DNA of 64,000 nucleotides from Immersiella caudata (GCA_030512335.1 JAULSU010000001.1:8308001-8372000), one strand, 5' to 3'. Counted from the stretch's first letter, positions 53,137 through 63,978 are shown. Numbers and translations are program-made. Notes: generated from the letters alone by a model not told the origin.

Positions 53137-55439
53137 AGCTACGCTCTGAGAACGAACGGTAGTTTCAGTGGGTCCGTTAACGGTACAGTGGCGGCCAGGT
53201 TCAGTGTCCACATTTAATGAGTGAAATATTTCAAAGTGGAACCGATTTTGGCTCCGCGTGGCTGACATACAGTGTGTCGCCATTCGTACTGTGTATACGT
53301 GTCACAGGCGCCCTAACCGCCCAAAGGAGTCCAGGTAACGTTATATTTTCCGGCATTTCCGGCTGAACGTCATTATCTGTACTGCGTAGCGGTGGCAAGC
53401 GGCCAGGTCACAGCCGGATCAAAAGAAATCTCGGCAATGATACAGCATCTGTGCAGATTTCAGCTTGCAGCGCTTGTCTCAACGAGTGAGCTACGTACCA
53501 CTCTGGTTTCAGAGTCTGGGCAGACTCGGGGAGAAGCATCCGGATACGATCCGGAGTACGTTGTCCCTCGCGGCGACATAACATCAGTAGGGTTGGTATG
53601 TAGAGGATGAGAGGATTTCTGTTAGGGTGTTGGAGCTGCGGTGGGAGGTTCTGGGGAGAAGTATCCCGATTTACTCCAGGTGATGCATAATCTCGCAATT
53701 ACTGGAACAGCAAAGGCCGTTGGGATAACGCTATTGCCCTGCTAGACGAATATGTACAGTTAAGACACACGATACTGGGACCAGGCCACCCATTCACGAA
53801 GCAATCAGCCTAAACCCTTAATAGCTGGAAGACTGGGAAGAGTAGCTAGGAGGACCAGACCTCTGCTGGAGAGCGTCAGCTTTAGGACAGCTTGTGATGC
53901 CTTGCCTTGCCTTAACATACCTGAGGCGGACAGAGTTGGCGGGGCTATACGACGGCCCCTAACCAGCCCCCTCAACCTCTTCACCCACTTCGGCTTATTT
54001 CCAGAAAGGTAGTTATGACAAGGATTATGGTAAAAGAGAAGAGCTAGTATCGTAATAATAATAATACGTCGATAACTAATAACTGCTAAAAAGCAGAGCT
54101 GAAAACCACGGTATACTAGCTTATTTAGCTATCCGTCAACAGTTTGTGGCGGTGCAATTGACAAATGGTAAAAACTTCCTCTCCTACTATAAGACAGACC
54201 ACGCAGAGTCGCCAAAGGTACCGGTGAACCCAGCGCATTATTAATGTATCGTGAGCATCAGCGACACGGTTTTTGTTCATATTCTATGCATGAAGAGCTG
54301 TGGGTGGCGCGACGCGCTGCGCTTGTCGTGCACACAGTTGCCAGGACTCGTGTCCGGACGTGCTCTGCAGTGCCAGGATTGACCGCGCGGCATCAGGAGG
54401 AGGCCCGAACGAGCGGCAAACACGCGCGCTCTGCCCCACTTCCCACTTTGGGTGTTGAAGCGGCACGGCGCGCGCCGCACCATCCAAGATCACCAGCGCC
54501 GGCCGACCCTTGGTGGTGACGAAGGTCGAGTCTGGGACACCGGTTGGGAAGACGGATGCAGGCCAGGGGTTTGGGATCAATGGCGGTAGGTGGATAGGTC
54601 CAGACCCAAAGGCAGCAGGACCAGGTTCCTCAGCGTCGTGTGTGCACAGGGTTGTGTTATCGCTCCCCCTGCACGGCGCAGCCTGTACCAATCCCGCAAT
54701 TTAGACACCTACGAAGAACGGGAGTGACGAATTATAGTACCACTGAACGCTTTACTTTTTATTAGCTGTGTTATACGGCAGATGTAGCATATTATTTATT
54801 ATAATCGGTTATTTAACAGCTTAAGGTCTGTAACACCTTACCTCAATGGTTTATTAGAAAACACTACGAGAATAACATTGTAAGCAGTATTCTTACCATC
54901 TTTTAATAATATTTTAAGTAACTGTTGCTACGTTTAATAACACTTAGTTCGGTAAGCTCTTTAGGTAAACCACCCTCCGGGTTATATCATCTATTAAGAC
55001 ACTAAAACTAAGAGGCACCTATATATATTAGTCGGGAAATAACTAATAAGGCGTACCCTATTATAAAATAACATTTTAACTAATACATATTAAAATATTA
55101 AGGTAAGTACGACGATACATTTTGTTTTTATTATAGCTGGTATGTAATCTGCTAAGGTAAACACGATTGCCTCTTAAGGGCGTTTTGCTCCTAATATTAT
55201 CCTCTTATTTCGCCCTTTTACGTCTTCCAGCATATCTAAGCGGGAGAGCGCTTCAACAGTACGCGGTTTACCTGCTCCTCCGCAGCTCTCTCTTCGCACC
55301 TCTGCGCAAAGCTTTAATACGTATTTTAAAGTGTCTTTTCTGGTTTCATCCCCCTACCCCGGTGCATTTGTACGACATATACTTACTTACTTAAGTGAAT
55401 TGATACGGATTACCTATTACATATAGCCTTGGATTTCAC
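53137..55439. other. No gene recognised; AT-rich relic in the second half
   Basis: 53137-54720 has normal composition with overlapping frames on both strands (e.g. 54284-54691 minus and 54244-54519 plus) and no motif. 54720-55165 is AT-rich and stop-rich, probably degraded repeat. A 75-codon frame at 55167-55394 is hydrophobic and unrecognised. Confidence 0.35.
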
Positions 55440-55449
55440 TCCTCCATCT

Positions 55450-55780
55450 CATTTCCTCTCATCTAGTCAGATCTACGTCAGATCGACTAGATGAGTTCAC
55501 AGGCCTCATTCAGGAAACAAGATTGGGGAACGAACCCTACTGTGGTGGATCTACTAGTAGATCTACTAGGTAGACTTCATTCCTCAATCCCATTTCCTCA
55601 ATCCGATTAGAGCTACTGGTGGATCTACTGGCAGAGCTAGTTCCCTGATCAAATGATCTACCAGTAGACTTTCCAGTAGATGAGTCACAGGAAAGCCCCT
55701 CATTCAGGAAAATCGGAGTAGGGAACTTGACCCACCAGCAGATCCACCAGTAGATCTGACCACCCAGATAGACAGGGGCT
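55450..55780. repeat. Imperfect AGATCTACTAGTAGATC palindromic repeats
   Basis: Repeated variants of GATCTACTAGTAGATCTACT and CCAGTAGAT spaced 20-40 bp apart. Many are self-complementary, so the stretch could form alternative hairpins. Confidence 0.7.
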
Positions 55781-55794
55781 CTGGGTTGCCAGAA

Positions 55795-56395
55795 GCAGTT
55801 AACCGGAGAAGAGAAAGGAGGGGTTCTGGTTAACCCAGAAAGCAGAAAGACAGGGAACAAGGATTCTGTTACTGTAACCAGAAAGCAGAAAGGCAGAAAG
55901 CAGAAAGACAAGGGACAGGGGTTCCGGTTGACCGGAGAAGAGGAGCAGGGGTTCTGGTTAACTGGAGAAGAGAAGGGGCAGGGGCTCTGGTTAACTGGAG
56001 AAGAGGGGCAGGGGTTCTGGTTAACCGAGAAGCGCTGGTAAACCAGAGAGGAGGGGCAGGGGTTCTGGTTAACTGGAGAAGAGGGGCAGGGGTTCTGGTT
56101 AGCTGGAGAAGAGAAGTGGCAGGGGCTCTGGTTAGCTGGAGAAGAGAAGTGGCAGGGGCTCTGGTTAACTGGAGAAGAGGGGCAGGGGTTCTGGTTAGCC
56201 GGAGAAGAGAAAGGGCAGGGGCTCTGGTTAACCGGAGAACAGGGGTTCTGGTTATCCGGAGAAGAGGGGCAGGGGTCCTGGTTAACCGGAGAAGAGGGTT
56301 GGTTGACTCGAAAGCGGAAAGACAGGGGCTCTGAGTTTGACCAGAATACAGAAAGCCAGGGGCTCCGGGCTAAACAGAAAGCAGAAAGGGCGCTG
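55795..56395. repeat. ~30-40 bp minisatellite (GGTTAACTGGAGAAGAGGGGCAGGGG-like)
   Basis: Roughly 15 degenerate copies of a unit combining GGGGTTCTGGTTAACTGG with AGAAGAG and GGGGCAG. Variants contain AGAAAGCAGAAAG. It is purine-rich on the plus strand. Short frames across it are repeat translations. Confidence 0.9.
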
Positions 56396-56639
56396 GGTGA
56401 ATGGATGGGTGGCCAGGTCTAAACAGTGCCATTAAGGGCTCCTGGTCTTCTGCATTGAGAATATCACTGGGCAGAAAGTAGACGCTTCACTCTGTGTATC
56501 TGCGCCATACCGCAGCCGTGTTCGTTCCAGCACTCCTGCCCACGCAGATGTCACACTTGATCGCACACCGACTTGAAATAATTAACTCTGCTTACATGTG
56601 GAAGCAGCGCCTTCTTTCAGAAGCCGCCCGCCTCAATTC

Positions 56640-57048
56640 CCCTATGATATGCCGCCAATCCCCGTAATGACGACTAGAGGGGGGTAAAGCATTTCCTATC
56701 ATCATCGTCAGCTACACCACTCATAGATAAAAGTGGGTTATTTACCAGTTCAGTTAGCTGTATCGGCGAAACTTCTTTGCCAGATCAAAAGACAAAGTCT
56801 TTTCATATCCTAGGAATTAAGACCAAGTATATCCTCGCACCGTAGTCCTGATACAGCTCACAACCTGTTTTAACCAGAGTTCGCCATCTCTTCCGGAAAT
56901 TCACACCACTCCTATCCCTTTTCTTAATTGGCTTGGCTAACTGTTGGCTTGGCCCAATTTTCGACTCGGGCCGTGGCTCTGGTGTAGTTCGACTGCCATC
57001 AGCATTCTCTACAGATATCTCCATAATATTGTATCTTTCCCTTCGCAT
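56640..57048 (-). pseudogene. MADS-box-like fragment, longer copy
   Basis: A minus-strand frame of 81 codons, 57048 to 56803, reads MRRERYNIMEISVENADGSR, then PIKKRDRSGVNFRKRWRTLV, KTGCELYQDYGARIYLVLIP. It stops, but similarity to the plus-strand copy at 47100-47440 continues to about 56640. Basic residues before KRWRTLVKTGCELYQDYGARIYLVL resemble the MADS-box helix and first strand. No downstream partner domain is seen. Given its length and the stop it is probably a fragment, but a small functional gene cannot be excluded. Confidence 0.4.
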
Positions 57049-58190
57049 AAGGCTTCGTAAACTCTAATGAGCAGAGGCAACACCCTAAAGCCGATCGGGT
57101 GGGCAGGCCCATATGACCTCTGCTCAGTCCATCACCTGGCATCCGTGATTTAGGAATTCTGTGTCCGGGATCCTGGGTTCAGTGTCCTAGTTCCCGCTCC
57201 TTGGATTCCATTGCGGTTTTTAGGTTGCCGTTCCACGTCGTACATTGCAGCCAATAAGAGTCTTGCGTCTTGGTGAATTCAAAAATGTAACCTCAGCCTA
57301 TCTTTACCGTGCTGGATTTGATGGTACAAATGAGATTTCGGTCTTCTGATCTCGAAATTATCCCTTATTTTTGGCCTATCTGGGGCGGAAGTGCGTCAGC
57401 GAATCATGGCTGCGGTGGAAGGAACCGATTGGCCGGTATTTTTTAGATATGCGTCAATGTCTCCAATCGAATTCTAGGTCGCGCTTATTGGAGTGGATGG
57501 AGCGCTCCGCATGTCTGTGGATCGAAGCACCGCCGGACGTCCTGAGCGCTAGACGTTGGGTGCAACGACCACGCCGGAGCCCGTATCGACGCCGCGCAAC
57601 TCCGGACATACCCGCCGCTCACGTTGTTTGAGCAGATGCCATACTTAGATGCTCTGCCAGCTGTGCCGCCTACCTCTTGTCAGGAGGCGTTGTACGGACG
57701 ACTCCATGGATTCCCACCGGATATCCCGATCGCCCCCTAGTTCTGATCGAAAACGTCCCCATGATACACGCCAAATTCGACGTTCTCCAGGTTCGACGAC
57801 CCAACCTGCCAAGTCTTCGGGTCCAACCAAACCCAAATCAACGAGCAATTGAACTCCAGTTAGTCGTCTCTCCATTATCACCGCATTGACTCGGCTTCAC
57901 TGAAAATACCGGGAGCAAAGTCGTAGAATATAAGCGCAAAAGAACAAATCAGTCCTAGGAGTGAGGTGGTGGTTGCACAGAATCTTGGCGAGCTACTTTT
58001 AGCAAGCGCCCGCCTTGTGAGTGGTGGAATAAACAAGCGCTGGAAGTAGATCGGTCTCTAATTAAATTCCACTCTGAACACCCCGGCGCTTACCATAGCG
58101 ATGTGGTTCAGTCGACGATACCTCCAAAGACGGCATTGGACACGATTACAGGCGGCGCCGATCCGGGTTACAAACAATGGGTGCCGGCGT
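57049..58190. other. No gene recognised
   Basis: Frames at 57371-57631 (+) and 57645-57881 (-) are open but unrecognised. The plus-strand stretch around 57610-57750 reads PYLDALPAVPPTSCQEALYG, GRLHGFPPDIPIAP, which may be a gene fragment. Confidence 0.3.
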
Positions 58191-58510
58191 CATGGTACTA
58201 GAGACGATGCCAGTCCTCTGCCCTGTGACCGGTGTTACTAGACACAGATGGCCCTGCTGAGCAAGGTTACCAGACACGACGTGTACCCCAATAATGGGTT
58301 ACTAGACACGATGCATGGGCCCAATGGAGGTTACTAGACACCGGACACTGCGCATCCCGTCCCCGGTACTGGACACGATGGATGTAATGTCTCAGTGTTA
58401 CTGGGCACCATTAGTGTGGAGCCCCGCGTTACTGGACACAACGGGTCTAAATGCCCGGTGTGACTGGACACCATTAATGCTGGAGCCCGCGTTACTGGAC
58501 ACCGGAGCCC
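58190..58510. repeat. Degenerate GTTACTGGACAC minisatellite
   Basis: About nine copies of a GTTACTAGACAC/GTTACTGGACAC core spaced 25-50 bp apart. A (GGAT)n run follows at about 58515-58540, next to a GCTGTCCCAGCCGCCC motif that is the inverse of the one at ~40213. Confidence 0.75.
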
Positions 58511-58540
58511 TAAGTGCCGGTGGATGGATGGATGGATGGG

Positions 58541-59047
58541 TTTCATTGGCTGTCCCAGCCGCCCTGTGGCAGCTATGCAGCGTGCAACTATAAATACAGG
58601 CGCTCCACTTCTCGTTTCCAGAAACGAGTGTTCCCGTTTCTCGGTCCCGGAGACACGTACTCTTGCAGGAATTGCCATGCCGCGAAACAGACCATTCCTG
58701 CATGAGTTGCCGTCTCCTGTGACGTGGTTACTGTACCCTTCTACTTACAGTTTTACTTACTAGCTACCGGGATCCCCGCTTTGGGCCACACTAACTACGC
58801 TGACTCCGGCTCCAGCCACAGGCACCAAGACCCGGGTTTGCGGTGACCATCCGTTCCTTTGGCACCGCCGGACATTTGTCATGCATGATGAGGCACACTT
58901 ATGAGTCTCGTGAGCAATAGAAATTATTTTGAGTACAATTCCTCTTCCCCTTTTAAACGTCGACCTAAAGATATTGTATGCAACACGTCTTTACTGTACA
59001 GTACCATGTTACAGTATAAGCTAATGGTTTTTAAAGGGCTACCCTCG
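58541..59047. other. No gene recognised
   Basis: Short overlapping frames on both strands. 58900-59040 is AT-richer and leads into the 30-bp repeat array. Confidence 0.3.
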
Positions 59048-59258
59048 GAAGCCGGATCCATGGCGACCACATCCAAGGAAGCCGGATCCATGGCGACCAC
59101 ATCCAAGGAAGCCGGATCCATGGCGACCACATCCAGGGAAGCCGGATCCATGGCGACCACATCCAGGGAAGCCGGATCCATGGCGACCACATCCAGGGAA
59201 GCCGGATCCATGGCGACCACATCCAGGGAAGCCGAGTCCATGGCGACCACACCCCAGG
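59048..59258. repeat. 30-bp tandem repeat, seven copies
   Basis: Units begin GAAGCCGGATCCATGGCG and end ACATCCAAG or ACATCCAGG, at 59048, 59078, 59108, 59138, 59168, 59198 and 59228. The last carries changes. The period is a multiple of three, so a plus-strand frame (58901-59317) reads repeated EAGSMATTSK/R and the minus strand is open too. Coding status is doubtful. Confidence 0.95.
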
Positions 59259-59620
59259 GAAGCCGGGTCCAGGCGATTCAAGGGAACCACAAAGCTAAGA
59301 TTCAGGGGAGCCACTGAGGAACCGCCGTCCGGGGAAACCATATCCATGGCCCCCCCATCCCTGGGCCTCACCTCCAGGGAAACCCCATCCAGGGAGCCCG
59401 CATCCCCGATCCCGGTCCTTGGTATCCGCAAACCCGGCCTCTGGAAACCATCCCAACAGTGCCATGTTCAATATAAGTACCCTGATGTAATCCTCTCAGC
59501 GGAGCGGTTGTTTCACTGCACTTGTTTCTAAAGAACGCCAATCTCGCGCTGACGTTACATGGACGATGTCGCGATTACATATCGATCAATGCTCAGTTCA
59601 AGACATGAACACAGCTCCCT

Positions 59621-60336
59621 TCTAAGTTGACACGGTTGCACAAGCCCTAATCAGAAACGATGCTAAGAAACACTTCGCAGGAAATTGTGAAATTATATAC
59701 CAGAGTTGGGCATTGTTATTAGACAAGACAACACTGCCAGACAATACCACATACACAGACAGCCGTGTTGTAGACGCGATTAGGGCTTTAGACAACATTA
59801 TTAAGTGTCCAGAGAATAATATCCACTTGAGGATTGCCTATGTCCAACTAGGACGGATGATGACCTGTCTCAAAGGGAAGATAAGAAACGGCCGACGACA
59901 CGGGCTGCTCGCTGGCAAGCGTAGCCAACGGGACGCTACCGTCGCTATTAATCTTTACCTTGGTGCTACTGGAAGAACGGACAGGGAGGAAGTCCGCGAA
60001 CTTATACGCATGAGCAATCGCTGGGCTGCCCTTCCTGGGAGGTACCCACTCTTGCTAACCACTTTCACAGATGTGGCTGAAAGAATGATGTACGTCTTAT
60101 CTTTTCCAATCTGCTACCGCTCCATGAAGCTTATCCCTCGGAGTAACCAAAGGCGTATTACAAACCATAACCTTAAAGCTCTCGCCGAAGAGATCTGTCG
60201 GGTCTGTCCAACTGCATTGATTGTAGCCTCGGATTATGTGGCGAAGGATGCGGAGCTAGCTGTCAGATCGGGTCCAGCATATGACCCAGGACGAGCACAA
60301 GAGATGTTAGGGCAAGTGGAAAATATGTTGACTTGA
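59621..60336 (+). CDS. Unnamed local gene family, member B (3' part, best preserved)
   Basis: Open after a stop near 59621 (a CTTCTAAG acceptor is plausible) to TGA 60334. It reads VAQALIRNDAKKHFAGNCE, SWALLLDKTTLPDNTTYTD, SRVVDAIRALDNIIKCPENN, LPGRYPLLLTTFTDVAERMM, LKALAEEICRVCPTALIVAS and ends QEMLGQVENMLT. It aligns by eye with member A (45481-46651) along its length and with member C (62439) at the N-terminal side. Helix-rich, with no transmembrane segment. The start exon is not identified. I do not recognise the family. With no stops in ~235 codons it may be functional. Confidence 0.55.
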
Positions 60337-60631
60337 CTGGAATGCATCATCTTGTGTAGTTGTAGAGATGGCAGACGTGGCAATCACATTTAATCAATGG
60401 CCAGAACTTGGCGGTATGGGAGTAGTGAGTTGCGAGTGATGTCATAGCAAGTGTAGCACTTAGGTGCTGTGTACTTCTTATTACGCTTTTTGCTGGTTTT
60501 GCCGCTGCTCTCGTCGCTGTGTAAGGTCGAGTGAGATGCAGTCGACAGAGACTTCCGAGTCTAGCCATTCGCAGTTACTTCTACCAACCAGGCAGGCGGC
60601 GCCTTGGTCTCTCTTCGAATTCCTGAGACGA
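60337..60631. other. Intergenic
   Basis: Nothing recognised. 3' flank of member B and of the JmjC fragment. Confidence 0.3.
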
Positions 60632-61117
60632 TTAGCCTTTTATCTTAGATTTTGGTAATAGCCTTACCTTCACAGATGCGAAGAACTGCGCAACCGCAGC
60701 TTCGCCCCCGAGCTGTTCCACCTCACCTTCCTCCGCTCTAGCTTTGACGAGTTTCGCCACAGCACGGACATATCTCGGCGCGCTCTGCCTCATGTCTTCG
60801 TTGGTAATGGCTGGTTTTTTTGTCTCAGCAAGCACGATTTGCATCCAGCGCCTGATGTCTGACCACTGGAGAACGTGGCCACCAAGCGCCAATGTCTGAT
60901 GCTCGCGCACCCGGAACACGAAGTGGATCGTTCCCGGCATGAAGAAGACAGACTGGCCCGGCTTCAGGATGATATATCTCCAGCGGCCACCTATAGGTGA
61001 TTCGGGCACAGAATTCGAAGTTGTAGAGGTGGGTGCATTGTGTGCAGACAGGGTGCTCCGCCGAACAAACTCCCAGTCATCAGGAAGAATCACTAAGATC
61101 CGGACGGTGGAATCGAC
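60632..61117 (-). pseudogene. JmjC-like domain fragment
   Basis: The minus strand opens just after a TAA at ~61123 and reads VDSTVRILVILPDDWEFVRR, then ILKPGQSVFFMPGTIHFVFR, EHQTLALGGHVLQWSDIRRW and ITNEDMRQSAPRYVRAVAKL. The PG-x-SVFFMPG-x-IHFVFR ... LALGGHVL pattern is the C-terminal beta-strand set of fungal JmjC-type proteins. The His of IHFVF fits the distal metal-binding His. The N-terminal half with the HxD motif is absent and there is no start, so this is a truncated copy. The inverted duplication at 61121-61210 begins just upstream. Confidence 0.6.
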
Positions 61118-61210
61118 GACTTAAGGGCCTTGAATGAGCTCACGATTCAGGACCCCCAGGATACGGCCGCTGCATACAATCCAAGAACCTTTGGGGAAGG
61201 GGTTTGCGGC
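61113..61210. repeat. ~90-bp inverted duplication, left arm
   Basis: Near-perfect inverse of 61590-61688. The plus strand carries a protein fragment TIQDPQDTAAAYNPRTFGEG then VCGQILQVLPLKATRTYHHL, open to a TAG near 61300. Right arm at 61590-61688. Confidence 0.85.
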
Positions 61211-61589
61211 CAGATTCTGCAAGTTTTACCCTTGAAGGCCACTAGAACATACCATCACCTAGTGCCTCAACACTTTCTGACAAGAGGTCTCTCCAGATAG
61301 CGATAATAATTCGTGCAGATTGGATCTAGGCACCACAACGCCTAAAGCTATAGTACTCGTCGAGCCGGAATGTCTCAATAATAATCCTAGTAATTAAAGT
61401 TAAAGTCGTGGTAACAGTAGTTTCTGCCATCTACATTTCGGTAACGGTAACTGTCATAACCCAAGGGGCGGTAATAACGGTTATAGTCATTAGCTACAGC
61501 CAGGTAGTTATTGCACAAATCGACCGCCCCTCCTCCTCTTCCCTCTGGAGCAACAACCATGGAGTTCTCTGCTCGGCTGGATGCGAAAT
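61211..61589. other. Spacer between the inverted arms
   Basis: The left part continues the fragment of the left arm. 61380-61500 is rich in GGTAACGGTAAC-like motifs. No gene recognised. Confidence 0.3.
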
Positions 61590-61688
61590 GCCGCAAACCC
61601 CTTCCCCAAAGGTTCTTGGATTGTATGCAGCGGCCGTATCCTGGGGGTCCTGAATCGTGAGCTCATTCAAAGCCCTCAAGTCGTGGAC
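61590..61688. repeat. ~90-bp inverted duplication, right arm
   Basis: Inverse of 61113-61210, differing by a 1-bp indel and a few substitutions. The minus strand encodes the same ALNELTIQDPQDTAAAYNPR segment. Confidence 0.85.
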
Positions 61689-62438
61689 TTTGCCGCAACA
61701 CTCTGGTAATTAAGTGCGTGTGAGAATATCATATACCGGTAATCTCTCACTAAGTCGCCAACGCTTATAGTTGATAAGTCACATTTTGCTAGTAAGGGAA
61801 AGACACCGTTGACAATCTTAGTATTGCTCTCGGTGCCAAATCCTGCCCAGTTCTTCTGCATAAAACTGTCACTCATTTAGCCATTGCTGTTGGTAAACCT
61901 GCACGGTCTCCTAGAATCACTGGAGACTAAGACGTGCTCGTTCGTCTCTCCCATTTACACTTGAGACGGAACGTACGAAGCCCAAAGTTTGACAATGATA
62001 CTGAAGTGAAAAAAACTTATTATTGCGTGTGTCTTTCCTGTTGACATGCCAACTAACCGTGATGAAAATCCTCTCAAGTGCAGTCTACAAACGCAAACAA
62101 CAAGGGTAGAGTTGTAACTAATTCGCAGCACCAAGACTAAAATTTGCAAAGTGACACAGAACAGAAGTCTGCTATTATTGTGGGTCTTTACTAAAAACTG
62201 TTTCTGGTGTTTCGTCAAGCCACTTGTTACAGTTAAGTTAGGCCTGTTCTCACAGTACTCACAGTCAATGCACCAACATCTCAGCGGAACCCAGATTCGC
62301 ATGAGAGACGAGGTGCAAATCTCTAAGCACAAATAGCGCATAGACGGATAAATCAACCGATGGATCGAAGGTGACATTCACGTCCAGCGCGACGCCTACA
62401 GAAATAGCTGGTCTTGAAATACAAAAGGTTAATCGCTA
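61689..62438. other. No gene recognised
   Basis: Slightly AT-rich. A minus-strand frame at 61955-62377 (LICTSSL...ILVLVLRISYN) is hydrophobic and unconvincing. Confidence 0.3.
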
Positions 62439-62872
62439 ATGGAGATGGACGATACCCGTAGCCCGCATGAAGCAACCCATTCACCTGTCAAAAAATATCT
62501 CGGCCGTGAAAGTGATCCAGAACCTATGGGCATCGACCAAGAGCCTAGTTTGGATTACAGCCACCCTGTGGGAAGCGATTTAAGACTGGATTATTCGGGA
62601 AAGGAGAGGAGAAATCCCCACGGATACAAATCCAGGAGAGGCAGAAGCCTATTCACTGCGGCGGCTACGGCAAGAGGTCTTAGGTGGCTAAATCCAACCC
62701 ATCGCGCCAAAAGGCTAGCAAGAGTAGCTTTCCTTACCTGCAGGCTCCTGGGACAGAACCCGATCAAGTGCTTTGCTATCAACTGCGAGAAGACCCTGAC
62801 AAACTGGATCTCATTGCTCCGCGAGACAACCCCGCCAATTAATATCTCGAGTTCGGACCCCCGTTGGGTCGG
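62439..62872 (+). pseudogene. Unnamed local gene family, member C (truncated N-terminal part)
   Basis: Starts MEMDDTRSPHEATHSPVKKY, then LGRESDPEPMGIDQEPSLDY, RGRSLFTAAATARGLRWLNP, LLGQNPIKCFAINCEKTLTN and ETTPPINISSSDPRW. It matches members A and B around NCEK-x-L-x-NW and SSDPR. Directly after SSDPR the similarity ends and reductase sequence begins in a different frame. It supplies the only clean N-terminus seen for the family. It lacks the C-terminal half and is therefore broken. Confidence 0.6.
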
Positions 62873-62877
62873 GGCGA

Positions 62878-63978
62878 GACCTCGTCCTGATCACCGGTGC
62901 CACGGGTCACGTCGGGTCCTGCACTCTCGTCCGCCTCCTCGGAGCTGGACACTATGTGCGGGCAGCAGTACGATCCGAGGCTAAGATCGCCGCCATCCTC
63001 GCCCGGCCAGATATCCGGGCACTGAACCCAGGGTCGCGGCTCACCTTCACCATCGTGCCCAATATCAGCACACAAGGCGCTTACGATCACGCCGTCGAAG
63101 GCGTCACACAGATCATCCACATTGCCTCTCCCCTCGCAACGGGTAACAGCGTCCCTGCCGAGCGACACAACGACTTTTTCATCGGGCCTGCCGTCCAGGG
63201 CACGCTGAACCTGCTTGAGGCGGCCAACATGGTCGGGACAGTACGAAGAGTCGTCATCACCAGCTCCATTGTCGCCCTTGTTCCCCACGACGAGATGGAG
63301 GGCAACGTCAAGCGCAGCCCGTCCAATCCCATCAGCCCCAACGACCGCATCCCCTTTGTGCCTGGGCCATACAAAGATACATTTGCCGCCTACGCTGCCT
63401 CCAAGGTCGTCTCGCTCTACCATGCCGAAGTATTCATGGCCCGTAAGCGACCAGCCTTTGACGCCGTTTACCTGCACCCCGGCTTTGTACTAGGGCGCAA
63501 CGACACGGCCCTGACGCCGGGGCAGGCAATACAGGGCACTAACTCGGTGGTGCTCGCGCTACTACTCGGGAAACGGTTCGGCCCCTACGCGGGCACGACG
63601 GTGCACGTCGAGGATGTGGCGCGGGCGCATGTCATGTCGCTCGACCCATCAGTGTGTGGCAACCAGAGCTACATCCTCAGCCAGAACTCGCGATGGAATG
63701 ATGCGTGCGAGATTACCAGGAGCTGCTTCCCTGAGGCGGTCAAGAACAAGATGCTGGTCATGGGTGGCAACGTCAAAACGACACATCTGCCGGTAGACAC
63801 GACTCTGACGGAGGAGACGTTTGGTTTCGAGTTTGCCAGCTACGAGGAGCAGGTCCGGAGCATCATCAGCCAGTACCTCGAGCTCAGGACACAAAGTAAG
63901 GCCCCGGTATACAGCGAAGGGGAGGCGAGCTTCAAGGCGCGAGAGGTGTGTCTCAGCATACCGACGAGTGCATGCTAG
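62878..63978 (+). CDS. NAD(P)-dependent extended SDR / GRE2- and dihydroflavonol-reductase-like protein, start missing
   Basis: A frame running to TAG 63976 contains the Rossmann motif LITGATGHVGSCTLVRLLGA (~62884), VEGVTQIIHIASPLA, RRVVITSSIVALV, the catalytic YAASK (63397) and FDAVYLHPGFVLG. These identify an extended short-chain dehydrogenase of the Gre2/aldehyde-reductase type, which reduces aldehydes or ketones with NADPH in the cytosol. Length after the Rossmann motif (~360 residues) is normal. However, the frame has no ATG between the upstream TGA (~62800) and the glycine motif, and it abuts a broken copy of another gene. So the first few codons and the promoter appear lost, and it is probably a pseudogene unless an upstream exon exists. 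Confidence 0.8.
   Translation, partial: DLVLITGATGHVGSCTLVRLLGAGHYVRAAVRSEAKIAAILARPDIRALNPGSRLTFTIVPNISTQGAYDHAVEGVTQIIHIASPLATGNSVPAERHNDFFIGPAVQGTLNLLEAANMVGTVRRVVITSSIVALVPHDEMEGNVKRSPSNPISPNDRIPFVPGPYKDTFAAYAASKVVSLYHAEVFMARKRPAFDAVYLHPGFVLGRNDTALTPGQAIQGTNSVVLALLLGKRFGPYAGTTVHVEDVARAHVMSLDPSVCGNQSYILSQNSRWNDACEITRSCFPEAVKNKMLVMGGNVKTTHLPVDTTLTEETFGFEFASYEEQVRSIISQYLELRTQSKAPVYSEGEASFKAREVCLSIPTSAC

Noticed and set aside
54244..54704. Overlapping open frames on both strands
   Set aside because: GC-rich DNA with no motif in either frame and no splice-consistent extension, so not reported as a gene.
55167..55394. A 75-codon hydrophobic frame resembling a membrane peptide
   Set aside because: It lies at the edge of AT-rich relic DNA and has no neighbours or family features.
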